64,000 nt of DNA from Glandiceps talaboti. Taxonomy: Eukaryota > Hemichordata > Enteropneusta > Spengelidae. The translations under genes were made by a program, and so were the position numbers. The stretch is taken from positions 361,001 through 425,000 of the forward strand of contig NC_135564.1 of assembly GCF_964340395.1 (NCBI RefSeq), given 5' to 3'. How positions within the stretch are numbered: the first letter of the stretch is position 1; each line of letters starts with the position of its first letter. The notes beneath the pieces were generated by a model that had not been told where the DNA came from, ran no database searches, and worked only from the letters and a program-made list of their open reading frames with translations. Positions 30,192 to 42,860 of the stretch are shown here, piece after piece.

Positions 30192-32165
30192 CACTAAGGG
30201 TTTGTCACTGTGAGGTCTTCCATATTATGACCATTGTATGTTACAAACTAGTGGGAATACTCACCTAAGGGTTTGTCACTGTGAGGTCTTCCATATTATG
30301 ACCATTGTATGTTACAAACTAGTGGGAATATACTCACTAAGGGTTTGTCACTGTGAGGTCTTCCATATTATGACCATTGTATGTTACAAACTAGTGGGAA
30401 TATACTCACTAAGGGTTTGTCACTGTGAGGTCTTCCATATTGTGACCATTGTATATTACAAACTAGTGGAAATATACTCACTAAGGGTTTGTCACTGTGA
30501 GGTCTTCCATATTGTGACCATTGTATGTTACAAACTAGTGGGAATACTCACCTAAGGGTTTGTCACTGTGAGGTCTTCCATATTGTGACCATTGTATATT
30601 ACAAACTAGTGGGAATATACTCACCTAAGGGTTTGTCACTGTGAGGTCTTCCATATTGTGACCATTGTATATTACAAACTAGTGGAAATATACTCACCTA
30701 AGGGTTTGTCACTGTGAGGTCTTCCATATTGTGACCATTGTATGTTACAAACTAGTGGGAATACTCACCTAAGGGTTTGTCACTGTGAGGTCTTCCATAT
30801 TGTGACCATTGTATGTTACAAACTAGTGGGAATATACTCACCTAAGGGTTTGTCACTGTGAGGTCTTCCATATTATGACCATTGTATATTACAAACTAGT
30901 GGGAATACTCACCTAAGGGTTTGTCACTGTGAGGTCTTCCATATTGTGACCATTGTATATTACAAACTAGTGGGAATATACTCACCTAAGGGTTTGTCAC
31001 TGTGAGGTCTTCCATATTGTGACCATTGTATATTACAAACTAGTGGAAATATACTCACCTAAGGGTTTGTCACTGTGAGGTCTTCCATATTGTGACCATT
31101 GTATGTTACAAACTAGTGGGAATACTCACCTAAGGGTTTGTCACTGTGAGGTCTTCCATATTGTGACCATTGTATGTTACAAACTAGTGGGAATATACTC
31201 ACCTAAGGGTTTGTCACTGTGAGGTCTTCCATATTGTGACCATTGTATATTACAAACTAGTGGGAATATACTCACTAAGGGTTTGTCACTGTGAGGTCTT
31301 CCATATTATGACCATTGTATGTTACAAACTAGTGGGAATATACTCACTAAGGGTTTGTCACTGTGAGGTCTTCCATATTATGACCATTGTATGTTACAAA
31401 CTAGTGGGAATATACTCACTAAGGGTTTGTCACTGTGAGGTCTTCCATATTATGACCATTGTATATTACAAACTAGTGGGAATATACTCACTAAGGGTTT
31501 GTCACTGTGAGGTCTTCCATATTATGACCATTGTATGTTACAAACTAGTGGGAATATACTCACTAAGGGTTTGTCACTGTGAGGTCTTCCATATTATGAC
31601 CATTGTATGTTACAAACTAGTGGGAATATACTCACTAAGGGTTTGTCACTGTGAGGTCTTCCATATTGTGACCATTGTATATTACAAACTAGTGGGAATA
31701 TACTCACTAAGGGTTTGTCACTGTGAGGTCTTCCATATTATGACCATTGTATGTTACAAACTAGTGGGAATATACTCACTAAGGGTTTGTCACTGTGAGG
31801 TCTTCCATATTATGACCATTGTATGTTACAAACTAGTGGGAATATACTCACTAAGGGTTTGTCACTGTGAGGTCTTCCACATTATGACCATTGTATGTTA
31901 CAAACTAGTGGGAATATACTCACCTAAGGGTTTGTCACTGTGAGGTCTTCCATATTATGACCATTGTATATTACAAACTAGTGGGAATATACTCACTAAG
32001 GGTCTGTTACTGTGAGGTCTTCCATATTGTAACCATTGTATATTACAAACTAGTGGGAATATACTCACTAAGGGTCTGTTACTGTGAGGTCTTCCATATT
32101 GTAACCATTGTATATTACAAACTAGTGGAAATATACTCGCTGAGGGTTTGTCACTGTGAGGTCTC
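30192..32165. repeat. 71-73-bp minisatellite, right block
   Basis: About 27 units of the same family as the block at 28410-28809. Blocks of like units occur: mostly 71/73-bp forms at 30540-31200, then 72-bp forms (CTCACTAAGGG) at 31236-31930. The last units are diverged (GGTCTGTTACTGTG; TTGTAACC). Where 72-bp units run together the plus strand stays open (235 codons from 31236), a by-product of the period. Confidence 0.96.
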
Positions 32166-33453
32166 TTGACGAGTAATGACAGGGTCCCCTTAGGTCATGA
32201 ATATTTTCCTCAGCTGAATAACGGAAAATATTGGGGAATAATATGGTATCTAATTGTTCTGCCATTTCATTGTTTAATGTTACAATATTTGTACTAGTAT
32301 CATGATTTGATCCATTAGACAATCATACACAAGACTAGCAAATATAACAACACTATATAAGTAAAGCATAAGAGAAACATTATGAAAAAAATAGTTCATT
32401 ACAGCTACTGGTATTTCAATATATTTGTTGTTAGTACTTTGTGACTTTTGAAAGAGCATTTACATAACTTTTGGTAACATGTATGACGTTCCTAGTGACT
32501 CATAGTGACAAGCCCCCTTAGATATCTCATATTTAGTGACCCATGGTGACACGCCCCCTTAGATAACTCATATTTAGCGACCCATAGTGACAAGCCCCCT
32601 TAGATAACTCATATTTCCTTGACTGAATAAAGAAAGATATCTAAATATTCAAGTTGTTTTTAGATCCACCATAATGCAATTCAGGTTTAGCTTGCAACTA
32701 ATAGAGACACTGTCTTTATTTTACTGTTTGTTAATATACTAGTACTTTGTTTGCCAAAAAACTATGCACTTTATCATTCACATCACCATAGCTGCAAATC
32801 CATTTAGTGAGTGCTACCTCTCGTCAAATTGTTGGTCATTGGTAAACTCACTGTTGTCCAGTGGAAGTACAAGCTAATGTCGAGATAGGTAATTGTATAT
32901 TTTTGTATCGAGACGAATATGGGTATATGTATAAAGTAATGTTTATTCCACAGCATAATGTATTTGCAAAGATGACAGATGAAGTAACGTTTGTGACATA
33001 AAAAGGTATAAAAGTACAAATTGTGATGATGTAGGCCTAAAATGTGGATTTCCATGCCTAATTACCATAACAGTAACTGTTCTAATATGGCAGTTGATAT
33101 ATACATGTACATGTTAACACATACTTCCTCGTTTATGTAAACAAGTTCTGAAGAAAAATACCTTATGATGCATAGTTAAACCTCAGAATGGGTGGGCTAA
33201 GGTTATACAGTTATTACACTATTGACACAGTGGTTTATAAAACACCATAAAAGAGTGAATTAGTTTTGTAAGAAAATGAAATGTAGAGTTCCCAGCTGTG
33301 ATACAAAATGTTCTTCTATTTGTTCTATCCTTGTCTTCATTTTATGGACGAGTTGCTTGTATATTGCAAGGCTGGTATTCACATTGGTGTAACTCTTTCA
33401 ACGTCAAATTGTGGTTACATACCAATTTGTTAAAAGGTAAATAAAATTGAGAA
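32166..33453. other. Intergenic, 3' side of SSUH2
   Basis: AT-rich DNA with three copies of a ~56-bp repeat at about 32488-32610 (CATAGTGACAAGCCCCCTTA followed by GATAACTCATATT). No exon was supported; the short minus-strand frame at 32804-33055 has no domain. Confidence 0.55.
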
Positions 33454-33459
33454 TTTATT
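33454..33459 (-). other. Candidate SSUH2 polyadenylation signal
   Basis: Plus-strand TTTATT, which is AATAAA on the SSUH2 strand, about 157 nt past its stop codon. This is the nearest canonical hexamer noticed; use is unproven. Confidence 0.4.
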
Positions 33460-33615
33460 TATGGCATAATATAAAACTAATCTATGTATATCTAACGTAC
33501 ATTTGAACAAATTCAGTTGATTGTCCAATCATGTACATTTGTCAGTATACTCGTAAAAATACTGGTGAGTGCACAGTAGTCTGATGGGCAATCGACCAAT
33601 CATATTCATCTTTCT

Positions 33616-33762
33616 TTACAATATATTGCAGCCCCAACAACACTGGTGGGGATAGTCCGGTGCGTATACCCTCCTTTCATTTCCGTACACCCAATAACGT
33701 GTATTTACATCCTTCCAGTTGTAATGAACTTCACTGACTGAAACAGCTCGTAGACGTTGTCT
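33616..33762 (-). CDS. SSUH2: SSUH2 last exon
   Basis: 147 nt, acceptor CATTTCAG, TAA at 33616-33618. It encodes [16 protein letters not shown] and ends [10 protein letters not shown]. The final CNIL fits a CaaX pattern with leucine last, preceded by two cysteines. Confidence 0.88.
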   Translation of the reverse strand, partial: RQRLRAVSVSEVHYNWKDVNTRYWVYGNERRVYAPDYPHQCCWGCNIL

Positions 33763-35026
33763 CTGAAATGAACAACGAGATAGATGGACCTGTCAATCAC
33801 ATATATCTAATTTGGCTAATTCTGAAATGAACATGGCGATTACTAATAAGGTTTAGGTTGCATAGCTTGCTAGTAAACTTCATATTGCTGCTGTTGTTTG
33901 TTTCTGAATAGTAAAAGTTCTTAGGAAAAAGTTGAAGAACCACTGTGTGCATAATCTACATTGCTGCCACCATGTTACCATTTACATGCCATTTATCCAT
34001 GCCGTTTGCTTTGCGCCATATTTATTTCAAAAGGATGATAAACACGACTTCTTCCCATGTTTCATATAGTTTGAAATTAAAAAAAAACTTTTCCCATGTA
34101 ATGTCTCTAGACACGGTTTAACTAAAACACAGCTGTTTCACTATACCACAAGATAAAGCCATAAAAACTACAAAGTTATGGACCATACCTTTTATAAATG
34201 TATTTAGTCATTTACCTGTTGTAGTTTCCGTTGATCATTCCAAGCATTCCTATGTTGAGTAACCAAAGCTAATGAGTTTTGATTGATTTCAGGCACTGGA
34301 TAACATGAAATTGGCCAAACCTAATAGAAAAGCAACAAAGAGATTAATTGTGACAATATTTACAAAAACAATATACTCTAGCCAAATTTTAAAAGTTTAA
34401 CTTTTGTCAATTACACAAACAAGATGTATGTATTTCAAAGTGGCACTAAATGTGTTTTGAAAATATTCTATAAGCCTACTTTAATTGAAGGATTCGACCT
34501 TTTTAAATCTCCTCTCTATATTTTCCCGGGAAAAATAGCCATATGTTAGCCAAAATCCCCCCAGACCTAAGAATATCAACGATTCTTGACGTTATTCAAA
34601 GGGAAAAGATACTTAGTGAATTCACATTGTAATCTAAGTCAACTAATAGACTTGTTTAGATGACTTACAGCTAATAGCGTCTGTTCAAAGAGGATGACAC
34701 CTGAAACATCCCTGATCAGTTCATCCGGCATATCAGACTTCTCAAGAATATAATCACTAAGGTGATTTTTACTGTGAAGACAAAATATAAGGATTGTAAT
34801 ACAAAGGAAATTAGGTGGGGTTAATTTTTTGAACTATCAACATATCAATGCATTTTAATACGAGTATCATAAACCAGATTGTGGGACCCAACTACATGTA
34901 TTTCAGTCTAGATCTGGCTGCCATTCTTCTTTCGTGTATCCTGCATGGTATCGTTATAAGCACTAGTCGCTTTCTTGCCTTCCGTTATCTACGTGTATGA
35001 TTGTTCCACTGGACCCATCCCATCGT

Positions 35027-35104
<78 letters not shown>

Positions 35105-35872
35105 CATATCTGTCGTCTGTTTAATCCATGTGAGTAAACCAGTTCGATAAGATATGAACACCCCCTTACTGAATCCCATATTTAGCCTATGAAGTGGCAC
35201 ATTTGTCAATTAAGTTTTAGACTGCCAGGATGGTCTGACATTATAATTAATATGACAGGTTGTATCAACAGTTGTATAAAGATCTAACCTATACTTACAA
35301 GTTAACGGTTAATTGTATGAACCATCTCAGAGTACAACAACCTTTACAGGTAGGACACGTCACACGTCCATCTCCACCGCAACGGTAACATCTAAAATGA
35401 AAATATCTCCATTTAATTAGGCATAATGATAGTGTACAGTACAATAGTCTTTTGTTTTAAAAGAATGAGTAACTGACTGACTGCATGATCGTTTTGCAAA
35501 TGTATTGTTTAATGGAATGCTTTATAGATAGGTGGATATGTAGGCACATATAGTTAGGAAGATAATGCAGGTTAGTCCATCAGCCTATAGCTAGTGTGTG
35601 GACCGACTGTTTTACTATATTGACAAATTTATTATACTTTATCAAGTTTTTTCTTTCGTTTATTTGTTCATCGACTGCTGATAATGAATTACTGAATTAC
35701 TAGTCGTATTTTCAAGATCACCCACCTTTTCCTTCCAGAGCCATGACACGAACTACAACTAACTCGTATCGTTGTGTAATGGTCTCCTCTTTTAACTCGT
35801 TTATTCCGTCTACCACTGCCTCGACATCCAGAACAACGAACCTAGTAGCAACATAATTCAAAACAAAATAAA

Positions 35873-35906
<34 letters not shown>

Positions 35907-37466
35907 CTATTTGTCATCTACCGTCAAATTAATACTCAAATAAATTGGACTGTGAGATACTACTGAATTTGTAGAAAACTTTAAGGGGGACAGGAGTTTT
36001 ATAAATGTGTGTAAGTACCTTGAACATTGTAGATACGATCGATCGATTGATTGATTGATTGATCATTTATTTGATTTGTCTTTTGGTTGGTGATTGGTTG
36101 ATTCGATCGTTGACCGATTGAGTGATTGACTGGTTTGTTGCTACGAGTAAATAATAACATCGTTAAATTTCAAACGTCAGCATTCTAGATTTGTGCAATT
36201 TGACTGATATGACAATAAAAGTACTAATTAGGACGCTTGTCTGAAGGAGACAGAGTTTAATTTAAACATATCAACTGGACTTACCCTTCCACGTCCGTAG
36301 CATCGACCACATCTGATAAATCCCCTAGCATAGCATCGATGACAATCCTGGAAAAGATTATGGATACAATTCAAATTATCCGGGATATAGAGAATGTTAA
36401 CTCCAAATTCTCCGGGATATAGAGAATGTTAACTCCAGAAGGGTTCGAACCCCAAGAATTAACACTCGATATGAACAAATATTCATCTTCGTGGTCTTGC
36501 CCGTGCTACTATTGCAATACTAAACGACTACCCCCAGATAGAGATACTGTCATCCCTCGGCTTTGTTCGGCAACCTTCGGATGCGAAGATTGACTACTTC
36601 ATTGAATCAAACAGACTTGAAAACCGGAGTACACTCAACTCTGCGTTGTTGTTCCGTATATACCTGGCAGTAGGGTCAAAAGCTCCAATAAAGTATTGAG
36701 ACAACGAGAAGTCAAAGTACATCCGTATTTTATCAAAAATATTTGGATTAAATCAACAAACGCGACGTTTATAACTTTAATATGGCTAAAACTTCGATTA
36801 TTCAGTTATCGGCTCGATAGTTTTGTTTTCTTAATGTACTAGATTGTTTTATGTTATACTGCGATTCATTAAAACATTATTCTGCTCTTTTGTCGGGTGA
36901 ATCAATTTGATTGGTTCCAGGTTAAGGTTCGTTTATGATGCTTTTTCACGTGATGTTGAGCTAATCTGGCTGATCGGGTATACAGTACCTGTCACCCGAT
37001 ATCATTTTTTCAACTGGTGATATCAGTGGGAACCACAGTGTGTAGAAATAGACGAGGAAACCCCTTACATGGCTGCGCTAAAACTTAGCTCAAAGTTTAA
37101 GTACTAAGTACGATATTTGATGATAAAAATGAGCAAATTACGTACCCTAAGCGATGATGTATGTGGAACTTCAGCCAGTTTCGTGTGATCTGAAAACAAC
37201 TGCGAAGGTTGAATGTCAATTTGCCACGGTCCAGGTGGTATTCCATTCATGGGTCCGTCGACAGGTCCACCGTAATACGGTTGGTACACACGATTAGTGT
37301 AACGTTGTTCTGTGTAAGTCTCCAATTCGTACTGAAATATAGCATATTAGTGAAATAGTTGAATTATAACGATTGTTAGAATATGGAGGTAATGTTTTGT
37401 TTTAATTTTGTTCATATGATTATTTACCAGGTCGATGTCGTCGTCGTCGTCGTCATCATCGTTGTT

Positions 37467-37549
<83 letters not shown>

Positions 37550-40500
37550 ATCTCAAAGGGTGTTTTTCTTTGATAACGTGATGTTTCTGGTGTTTTTATT
37601 CGACGACCAACACTTACATGCAATGCGCTACCAGGCAATATGGTCTTTATTGTCATTTGTTTTGCCGGTCGGGAACCATAGCAACAGTGCTCCGCAACGA
37701 ATGCCAACATGGCCTCCTTCGCTTCTTCTTCTGATATTGTTCCTCCCCTGAAAGTCAAGTCATATTTTTGTAAGCAAAAACGAGATTCTATCATTCTTAC
37801 TTTCTATCATTCTTACTGTGTTTAACTATCGTACGTACTTCTAAAAGAAATCTCCCCGTCCTTAAACGATGTTATTTTATTTAACGTCACTGTGATCTCA
37901 TTTTCATCTTTGTGTCTATCTCTTTGTCTATTGTGTTTGTGTCTATCTCATTGTCTATTGTGTTTGTGTCTATCTCTTTGTCTATTGTGTCTATCTCTTT
38001 GTCTATTGTGTTTGTGTCTATCTCTTTGTCTATTGTGTCTATCTCTTTGTCTATTGTGTTTGTGTGTTCATTTGTATACGAGCGTTTCAGTCCCCTCGTT
38101 TCTATCGTGCCCCCGTTGCCAGCTTTATACCCATCCTTGTACAACGGTCACAGCAACCATGAATGCCAAAAGTCACATTTTATCTTTAAATTTTTAAATA
38201 TGATATTGTCTTTTCAAATGTTGAAGTCATATAATTGATGAAGTGACAAAGGAACTGACAAACTTTTTGTTTCATTTTCATATCACCTCTAAATCCAAAC
38301 CTGAACCCCGGCTTCCGATTGCGCATATGGTGAACGTCATACCACCAATACCAATATGACAGTATGGCCGTCGAAATGAGAAAGTGACAAGTGATCTTTC
38401 AAAACTTTTCGTTTCATTTTGAATCACCTCATAATTTTACTAGTAATGTCTACAGTGGTAGTCTTGAAGGTTATTAATAATCTGAAGACTGCATTTATAG
38501 TCCACTCACTCGCCATATTTTTCCTCTGGTTTTTCCTCCTCCCCTGGAGGAATATAAACGGGTGGTGGTATTGGTTGTCCAACATCGACACCAACGTGTT
38601 CATACCCCTCAACCTTTGCCATATCGGACACATCAACTTTACCGACTTCGTCAGCAACAGATTCCGCGTCACTGTCAGGGTCAGTGTCTGGAACGTTATC
38701 CCACTTGTAAGAAGGCCCGTTCTCGCCTGCATTTTGATTAGGTTGCCAGCCTTCAGTCAGAACAGAAAAAAAATTAAAAAATGTATATTAGTATACTAGT
38801 ATTACTGTATCACTGAGTTGTCTACGTTATGTATGTATGTATGTATGTATGTATGTATGTATGTATGTATGTATGTATGTATGTATGTATGTATGTATGT
38901 GTGTGTGTGTATGTATGTATGTATGTATGTGTGTATGTGTATGTGTGTGTATGTATGTATGTATGTATGTATGTATGTATGTATGTATGTATGTATGTAT
39001 GTATGTATGACCTTTCAACTTTGACTTACCTTGTCCCTCATTATTTTGTGTCACCTGATTTGGCAAAGGAGCTGCCTGCGTTTGTTGAGGTGCTGCCATT
39101 TGCTGTTGGGGAGGATTGCCTAGAATAAAGAAGTAGATTTCAAGTAAGAATAGATGAAGAAGTCAAACGCGAGGGAAAAATCAAACAAGAAATGTACTTT
39201 ATAGAGTGAGAATAGACAAGGTGTGTGTGTCAATTCTGTTGTTATGATACTTGATAGTCCTGTTTTGAAACAAAGGTTTGCTGAGACGACTCTGACAGAA
39301 TTCAGGAACACAAACATTTCCAATGATAAAACTGGCTCAAATTGAATATAATTTCTTTGAAACATTATAAATAGCCTGGTCTGTTCTGAAGAGCTGTGCA
39401 AAAACTTTAGCAGAAATTTCAAAGACAGTTTACACTTTTGTCGTCTTTTTAAGGAAACGCGTTAAAATAAAATGATATTTAGAATTTTCGTTCATAGTGA
39501 TATTGGCTTCATAGTGATATTGGCTTCATAGTGATTTATGTGAATAATGTGAATCGTTTTTGCAATGGCTTAGTAGATAGATGAATGTTACATACCCGCT
39601 CCATTAGCATTTGGCTGCATTTGTTGTGGAGGTGGGTATCCCTGCTGTGGAGGAGGGTATCCCTGCTGTGGGGGAGGGTATCCCTGTTGTTGAGGAGGGT
39701 TACCCTGCTGTGGGGGTGGGTACCCCTGTTGCGGAGGAGGGTATCCTTGTTGTTGGGGAGCATACCCCTGTTGCGGGGGAGGATATCCCTGCTGCTGTGG
39801 AGGATACCCCTGCTGCGGTGGAGGATATCCCTGCTGCGGTGGAGGGTACCCCTGCTGTTGAGGAGGATATCCCTGCTGTGGTGGAGGGTATGGATGCCCT
39901 GATGGAAGACAACGAGAAAGTATAACAGACAATGTCAACAACTGATATTAGCATTCCAATTCAGAGACGAAGTCCTGTGTCTATTTACGGCACTGATGTG
40001 TTACTGATGTGTTCGCAGTAATATAATTTTGACAACAAATGTTGTTTCTCTGTAAATTTAGATAGGCAAAAATAACATTCCTCTTTCGTAGGTCTGTCCT
40101 TGGAAGTATCATGGCCTGTACTTGTCAAAAACAATCGCACTTCGTCATTTTCTGTAAAAAGTAAAGATTCCAAGTGACCATATTATGCAACTATTTTACA
40201 ATCATCTGTCGTCTGGTTGCCGACAATGGTAGTCATGACGATGACACAGCTAACAATGTCAATATAGTTCTGCTGAAACACAATGTCAGTCAGGAATAGA
40301 ATTATAGATGTCGTATTCTTTTCCAAAGCTGGCGGAGTGTCAATATGTGTAAAATTTACACAATCCGGAATCCTTACCTCAGTCAATTGTCTTGGAGACA
40401 ACATTATCTCAAAATCGAAACTGAAATAGTTCCAATAATGTCCGCGGTATTTACTTTATGGCAAAACTCATTAAGTTCTTATTTAGCATATGGTGCAACA

Positions 40501-41353
40501 CAGGTGTACGTTTCTGCTGCTTTTATTAAACTGTCTCCAAATTAACTTTCATTCTGAAAAATCAGACATACCTTTCTTAGACATAAATATTACAAGCATC
40601 GAACAGTATATAGCAAGCTACGACGTGAACGGATGATCACACATTCTATGATATTAACTTGTGAGCGACAAAGTCTTTCCACTGTGTATGGTATTAATTT
40701 ATAATGTACGTCACAGACGTTGACGAGAGATCCATTGTCTCTGGGACACGCAAAATTCAATGCGCTTAAACAACCTGTTGTATAAATTACAATAGTGCAC
40801 TGAAGATACGTCAACATACTCGATAATATCATAAAACGCACATCGGTCATCGACTTCCGTATGGTTTAATTTATCGAAGTAGTGACGACTGTCGTATGTT
40901 TTACATTTTGTAATTTATCGGACTGATGTCTACTGTTGTGGTCTTCTTGTGTTGGGCATGTACGATGAAACTACACTCTCTACCGCCATTCTTTCACATT
41001 CTACAATAAGCTTATAGGTTCTCTGCAATTGGTAATATAAGCATAACCAGCAATTAAGACTATGTCTATTAAATTTGAAATTCTAAAGGCTGATGTACTG
41101 ATACGCGCACAACGAAATGTTTTGACCTTCTCATAAGTTACTTTTCAATAAGACCTGTTGCGTCCACCTGACCTTTATTATGCATTCACCACAGTCGTGC
41201 AGTCCCTTTATCCCTACGATAGAGGGACTGTGGCACCACTAATAGCCAAGGGTATGTTATGTTGTTTCAGCAGTTAATATTTGAATTCTCAAGATACATA
41301 GACGATAATATTATCTATAAATAAATACTCTTCTTACCTTGTGTGGATGCCAT
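33616..41353 (-). CDS. SSUH2: SSUH2-like protein (twelve exons)
   Basis: Coding exons in transcript order: 41338-41353, 39596-39898, 39030-39119, 38510-38750, 37618-37747, 37146-37331, 36285-36347, 35726-35841, 35299-35391, 34669-34771, 34216-34320, 33616-33762. All junctions are GT-AG in frame; 1,593 nt, 530 aa. Residues 6-106 are [14 protein letters not shown] repeats. Residues ~217-322 match the SSUH2 core ([18 protein letters not shown], then [16 protein letters not shown] and VPHTSSLR). Residues 323-400 hold six CxxC pairs resembling the DnaJ zinc-binding CxxCxGxG repeat. The C-terminal third ([35 protein letters not shown]) is also family-like. The family is named for C. elegans ssu-2; its molecular role is poorly known. 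The N-terminal repeat is the least certain match. The protein ends in CCWGCNIL. Confidence 0.92.
35026..35104. repeat. (GATA)n microsatellite in SSUH2 intron
   Basis: About 20 uninterrupted TAGA units in the intron between SSUH2 exons 9 and 10. Confidence 0.98.
35299..36347 (-). CDS. SSUH2: SSUH2 exons 7-9: six CxxC pairs
   Basis: Exons 36285-36347, 35726-35841 and 35299-35391 together encode CxxC pairs beginning at residues 324, 335, 346, 372, 383 and 394. The first three and the last three are each spaced exactly 11 residues, separated by a 22-residue basic linker ([12 protein letters not shown]). The motifs read [40 protein letters not shown] and CPTCKG. This suggests zinc binding as in DnaJ; the metal is inferred. 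Confidence 0.9.
35874..36064. repeat. (TG)n and (GATT)n microsatellites in SSUH2 intron
   Basis: A (GT)n run at about 35876-35904 and a GATC/GATT tetranucleotide run at about 36036-36064, both in the intron between SSUH2 exons 7 and 8. Confidence 0.9.
36348..37145. other. SSUH2 intron 6 with a direct duplication
   Basis: TCCGGGATATAGAGAATGTT + AACTCCA occurs twice about 40 bp apart (36379-36436). It is followed by the palindrome GGGTTCGAACCC and CCTCGGCTTTGTTCGGCAAC-type sequence that may be a dispersed repeat. No exon was seen. Confidence 0.55.
37432..37547. repeat. (GTC)n/(GTT)n trinucleotide array in SSUH2 intron 5
   Basis: About 24 GTC units with ATC and GTT interruptions, then 15 GTT units. 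On the SSUH2 sense strand it reads (CAA)n(CGA)n. It lies 70 nt downstream of the exon 5 donor at 37617. Poly-V, poly-D, poly-N, poly-Q and poly-R frames here are artefacts. Confidence 0.97.
37905..38065. repeat. 27/18-bp tandem repeat in SSUH2 intron 4
   Basis: Units of TTTGTGTCTATCTCTTTGTC + TATTGTG (27 bp) interspersed with a shorter 18-bp form lacking TTTGTGTCT. Both lengths are multiples of 3, so frames stay open on both strands. Confidence 0.93.
38829..39008. repeat. (GTAT)n microsatellite in SSUH2 intron 3
   Basis: About 180 bp of GTAT units with GTGT interruptions, ending 22 nt from the exon 3 donor. On the sense strand it is (ATAC)n just inside the intron. Confidence 0.97.
39596..39898 (-). 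CDS. SSUH2: SSUH2 exon 2: GYPPPQQ repeat
   Basis: 303 nt, phase 1 at both ends. It encodes about 13 tandem 7-residue units [14 protein letters not shown] and variants ([14 protein letters not shown]), then QMQPNANGA. At DNA level it is a coding 21-bp minisatellite. Open frames on the opposite strand and in the other sense frames here are shadows. Confidence 0.88.
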
Positions 41354-41682
41354 GATACTACTTGGGCTATAGGATTTGTTTGGTACGGTAAAGGGTCTCT
41401 ACTTCTTTTTTATGTCGTGACCTTTATTATGGCAACAGGTGAAAACACTACTCGGTGGGTGTCACTCATATTCTTTCAGTTTTACTGGATCGTTACCACA
41501 GTCTCTCTATCACAGGTCTGGAACTGTGCGTATGATTTTGACTCGTGCAAACGTTGGATATGTATTTAAAATTTAAGGTTTTTTTTTTAATGTCGTTCAG
41601 ATATTGACGATGTAAATGCACCAAACAACAGGAAATGGAAGTTCACAGGCCTGGTAATAAATCATGCATTGAAATGTAAATA

Positions 41683-41770
41683 ATAATAATAATAATGTTG
41701 GGTTCTTATATAGCGCTTTCCCACACCGTGCTCAAAGCGCTTTACAATTATTACCCCTGGCTCGGATCAG
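41683..41770. repeat. Dispersed repeat with AATAAT head
   Basis: (AAT)n, then GTTGGGTTCTTATATAGCGC and CTCAAAGCGCTTTACAATTA. A related segment, (AAT)n then ACACTTGTAAAGCGCCATAT, lies at 46845-46915. Two related copies in one window indicate a dispersed family; the family name is not known to me. Confidence 0.7.
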
Positions 41771-42860
41771 AAACGAGTTCATAGATGCATGTTCTAATAT
41801 ACATTTAACATATAATAGGCATGGGATGTTAATATGACTACTACATTTTACACACGAATAATGTATATCGATGGAGTACTGAACGTGGGTTTTCTATAAT
41901 CATACATGTAAGTTAGGATATTGCTTTCCCCTTTCTTGTTAAAATACAAACCGAATGGCTCTCGTTAGGCTGATCATTCAAGTTCAAGCCAATGTTTAGA
42001 CATAAATCTATATAAAATACATGTATCAATATTCTCATTAAATATCCTCTTTCACTTGAGTTTCGTGTTATGTATCAGTTTGTTGTTGATGCCTGTTAGA
42101 GAGGAATAGCCAGTACCGATAGCAATGTTTAGTGACAAGTTCATCCCCCGATAAATACGTCATCCCGCAAACAATAATGTTAATTTGCATATCGATTGAA
42201 TTTCTACAGTAGACGACATGTAAAGAAAAGTGACGCCCTGATGATGTTTGTCAAGGGGTCTTTGTTGGAGATATAAATAAAATTATGAAGACTTGAAAGG
42301 GTGGATATTTGATAAGACTGTGTGTGATGATGAAACTGACGATAGGTTCATATTTTCTACAAGACAGGGAAGTTTCGATCTCGTTTGTATACAGCAATAT
42401 CTGTTGAGCCCGTAAAAATCGGTCCACAAATGCTATTTTTGAATGATACGTTGATACACTCAAAATGCATGGGTTATAATAATGTAGATTTAATCATATG
42501 TGCGGCAATATATGTCTCCATAATGGATACAGCGATGCGTTTACGGTCCGTGTATATACCGTCCATTTGTTTTTCGTTTGTCTATTGCAAACAAGAAAAA
42601 CGAAAAACCAGTGACTGTTGGAAAGGCGTTCGCCCAGGAAACAGACTAACGTAAAAGACGCAATAACGATGGAATAAAGGTAAATACAGGAAAACCAGCC
42701 TATCTAACATCAGATTTTAATCAGATTGGGTTAGATATAACCAGCCGTGTGGCTGTTACGTAAAGGGTTGAACGCTTAAATTTTTTGGTTGGTTTGAGTA
42801 GGGAAAATATATTGGCGATACTTTCCCGGTTCGGTAATAGTTGATCCTTCTAGCTGAACG

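Noticed and set aside
31236-31943. 235-codon plus-strand frame with a 24-residue repeat
   Set aside because: It comes from consecutive 72-bp minisatellite units and breaks where 71- or 73-bp units occur.
36400-36470. tRNA gene suggested by GGGTTCGAACCCC
   Set aside because: The B-box-like word is a chance palindrome; no A box, acceptor stem or anticodon arm could be placed on either strand.
37383-37794. Poly-valine, poly-aspartate and poly-glutamine frames
   Set aside because: Translations of the (GTC)n/(GTT)n array in an SSUH2 intron; only the segment 37618-37747 on the minus strand is a real exon.
41339-41569. 76-codon plus-strand frame
   Set aside because: Overlaps the SSUH2 first exon in antisense and extends into its promoter side; no domain or similarity.
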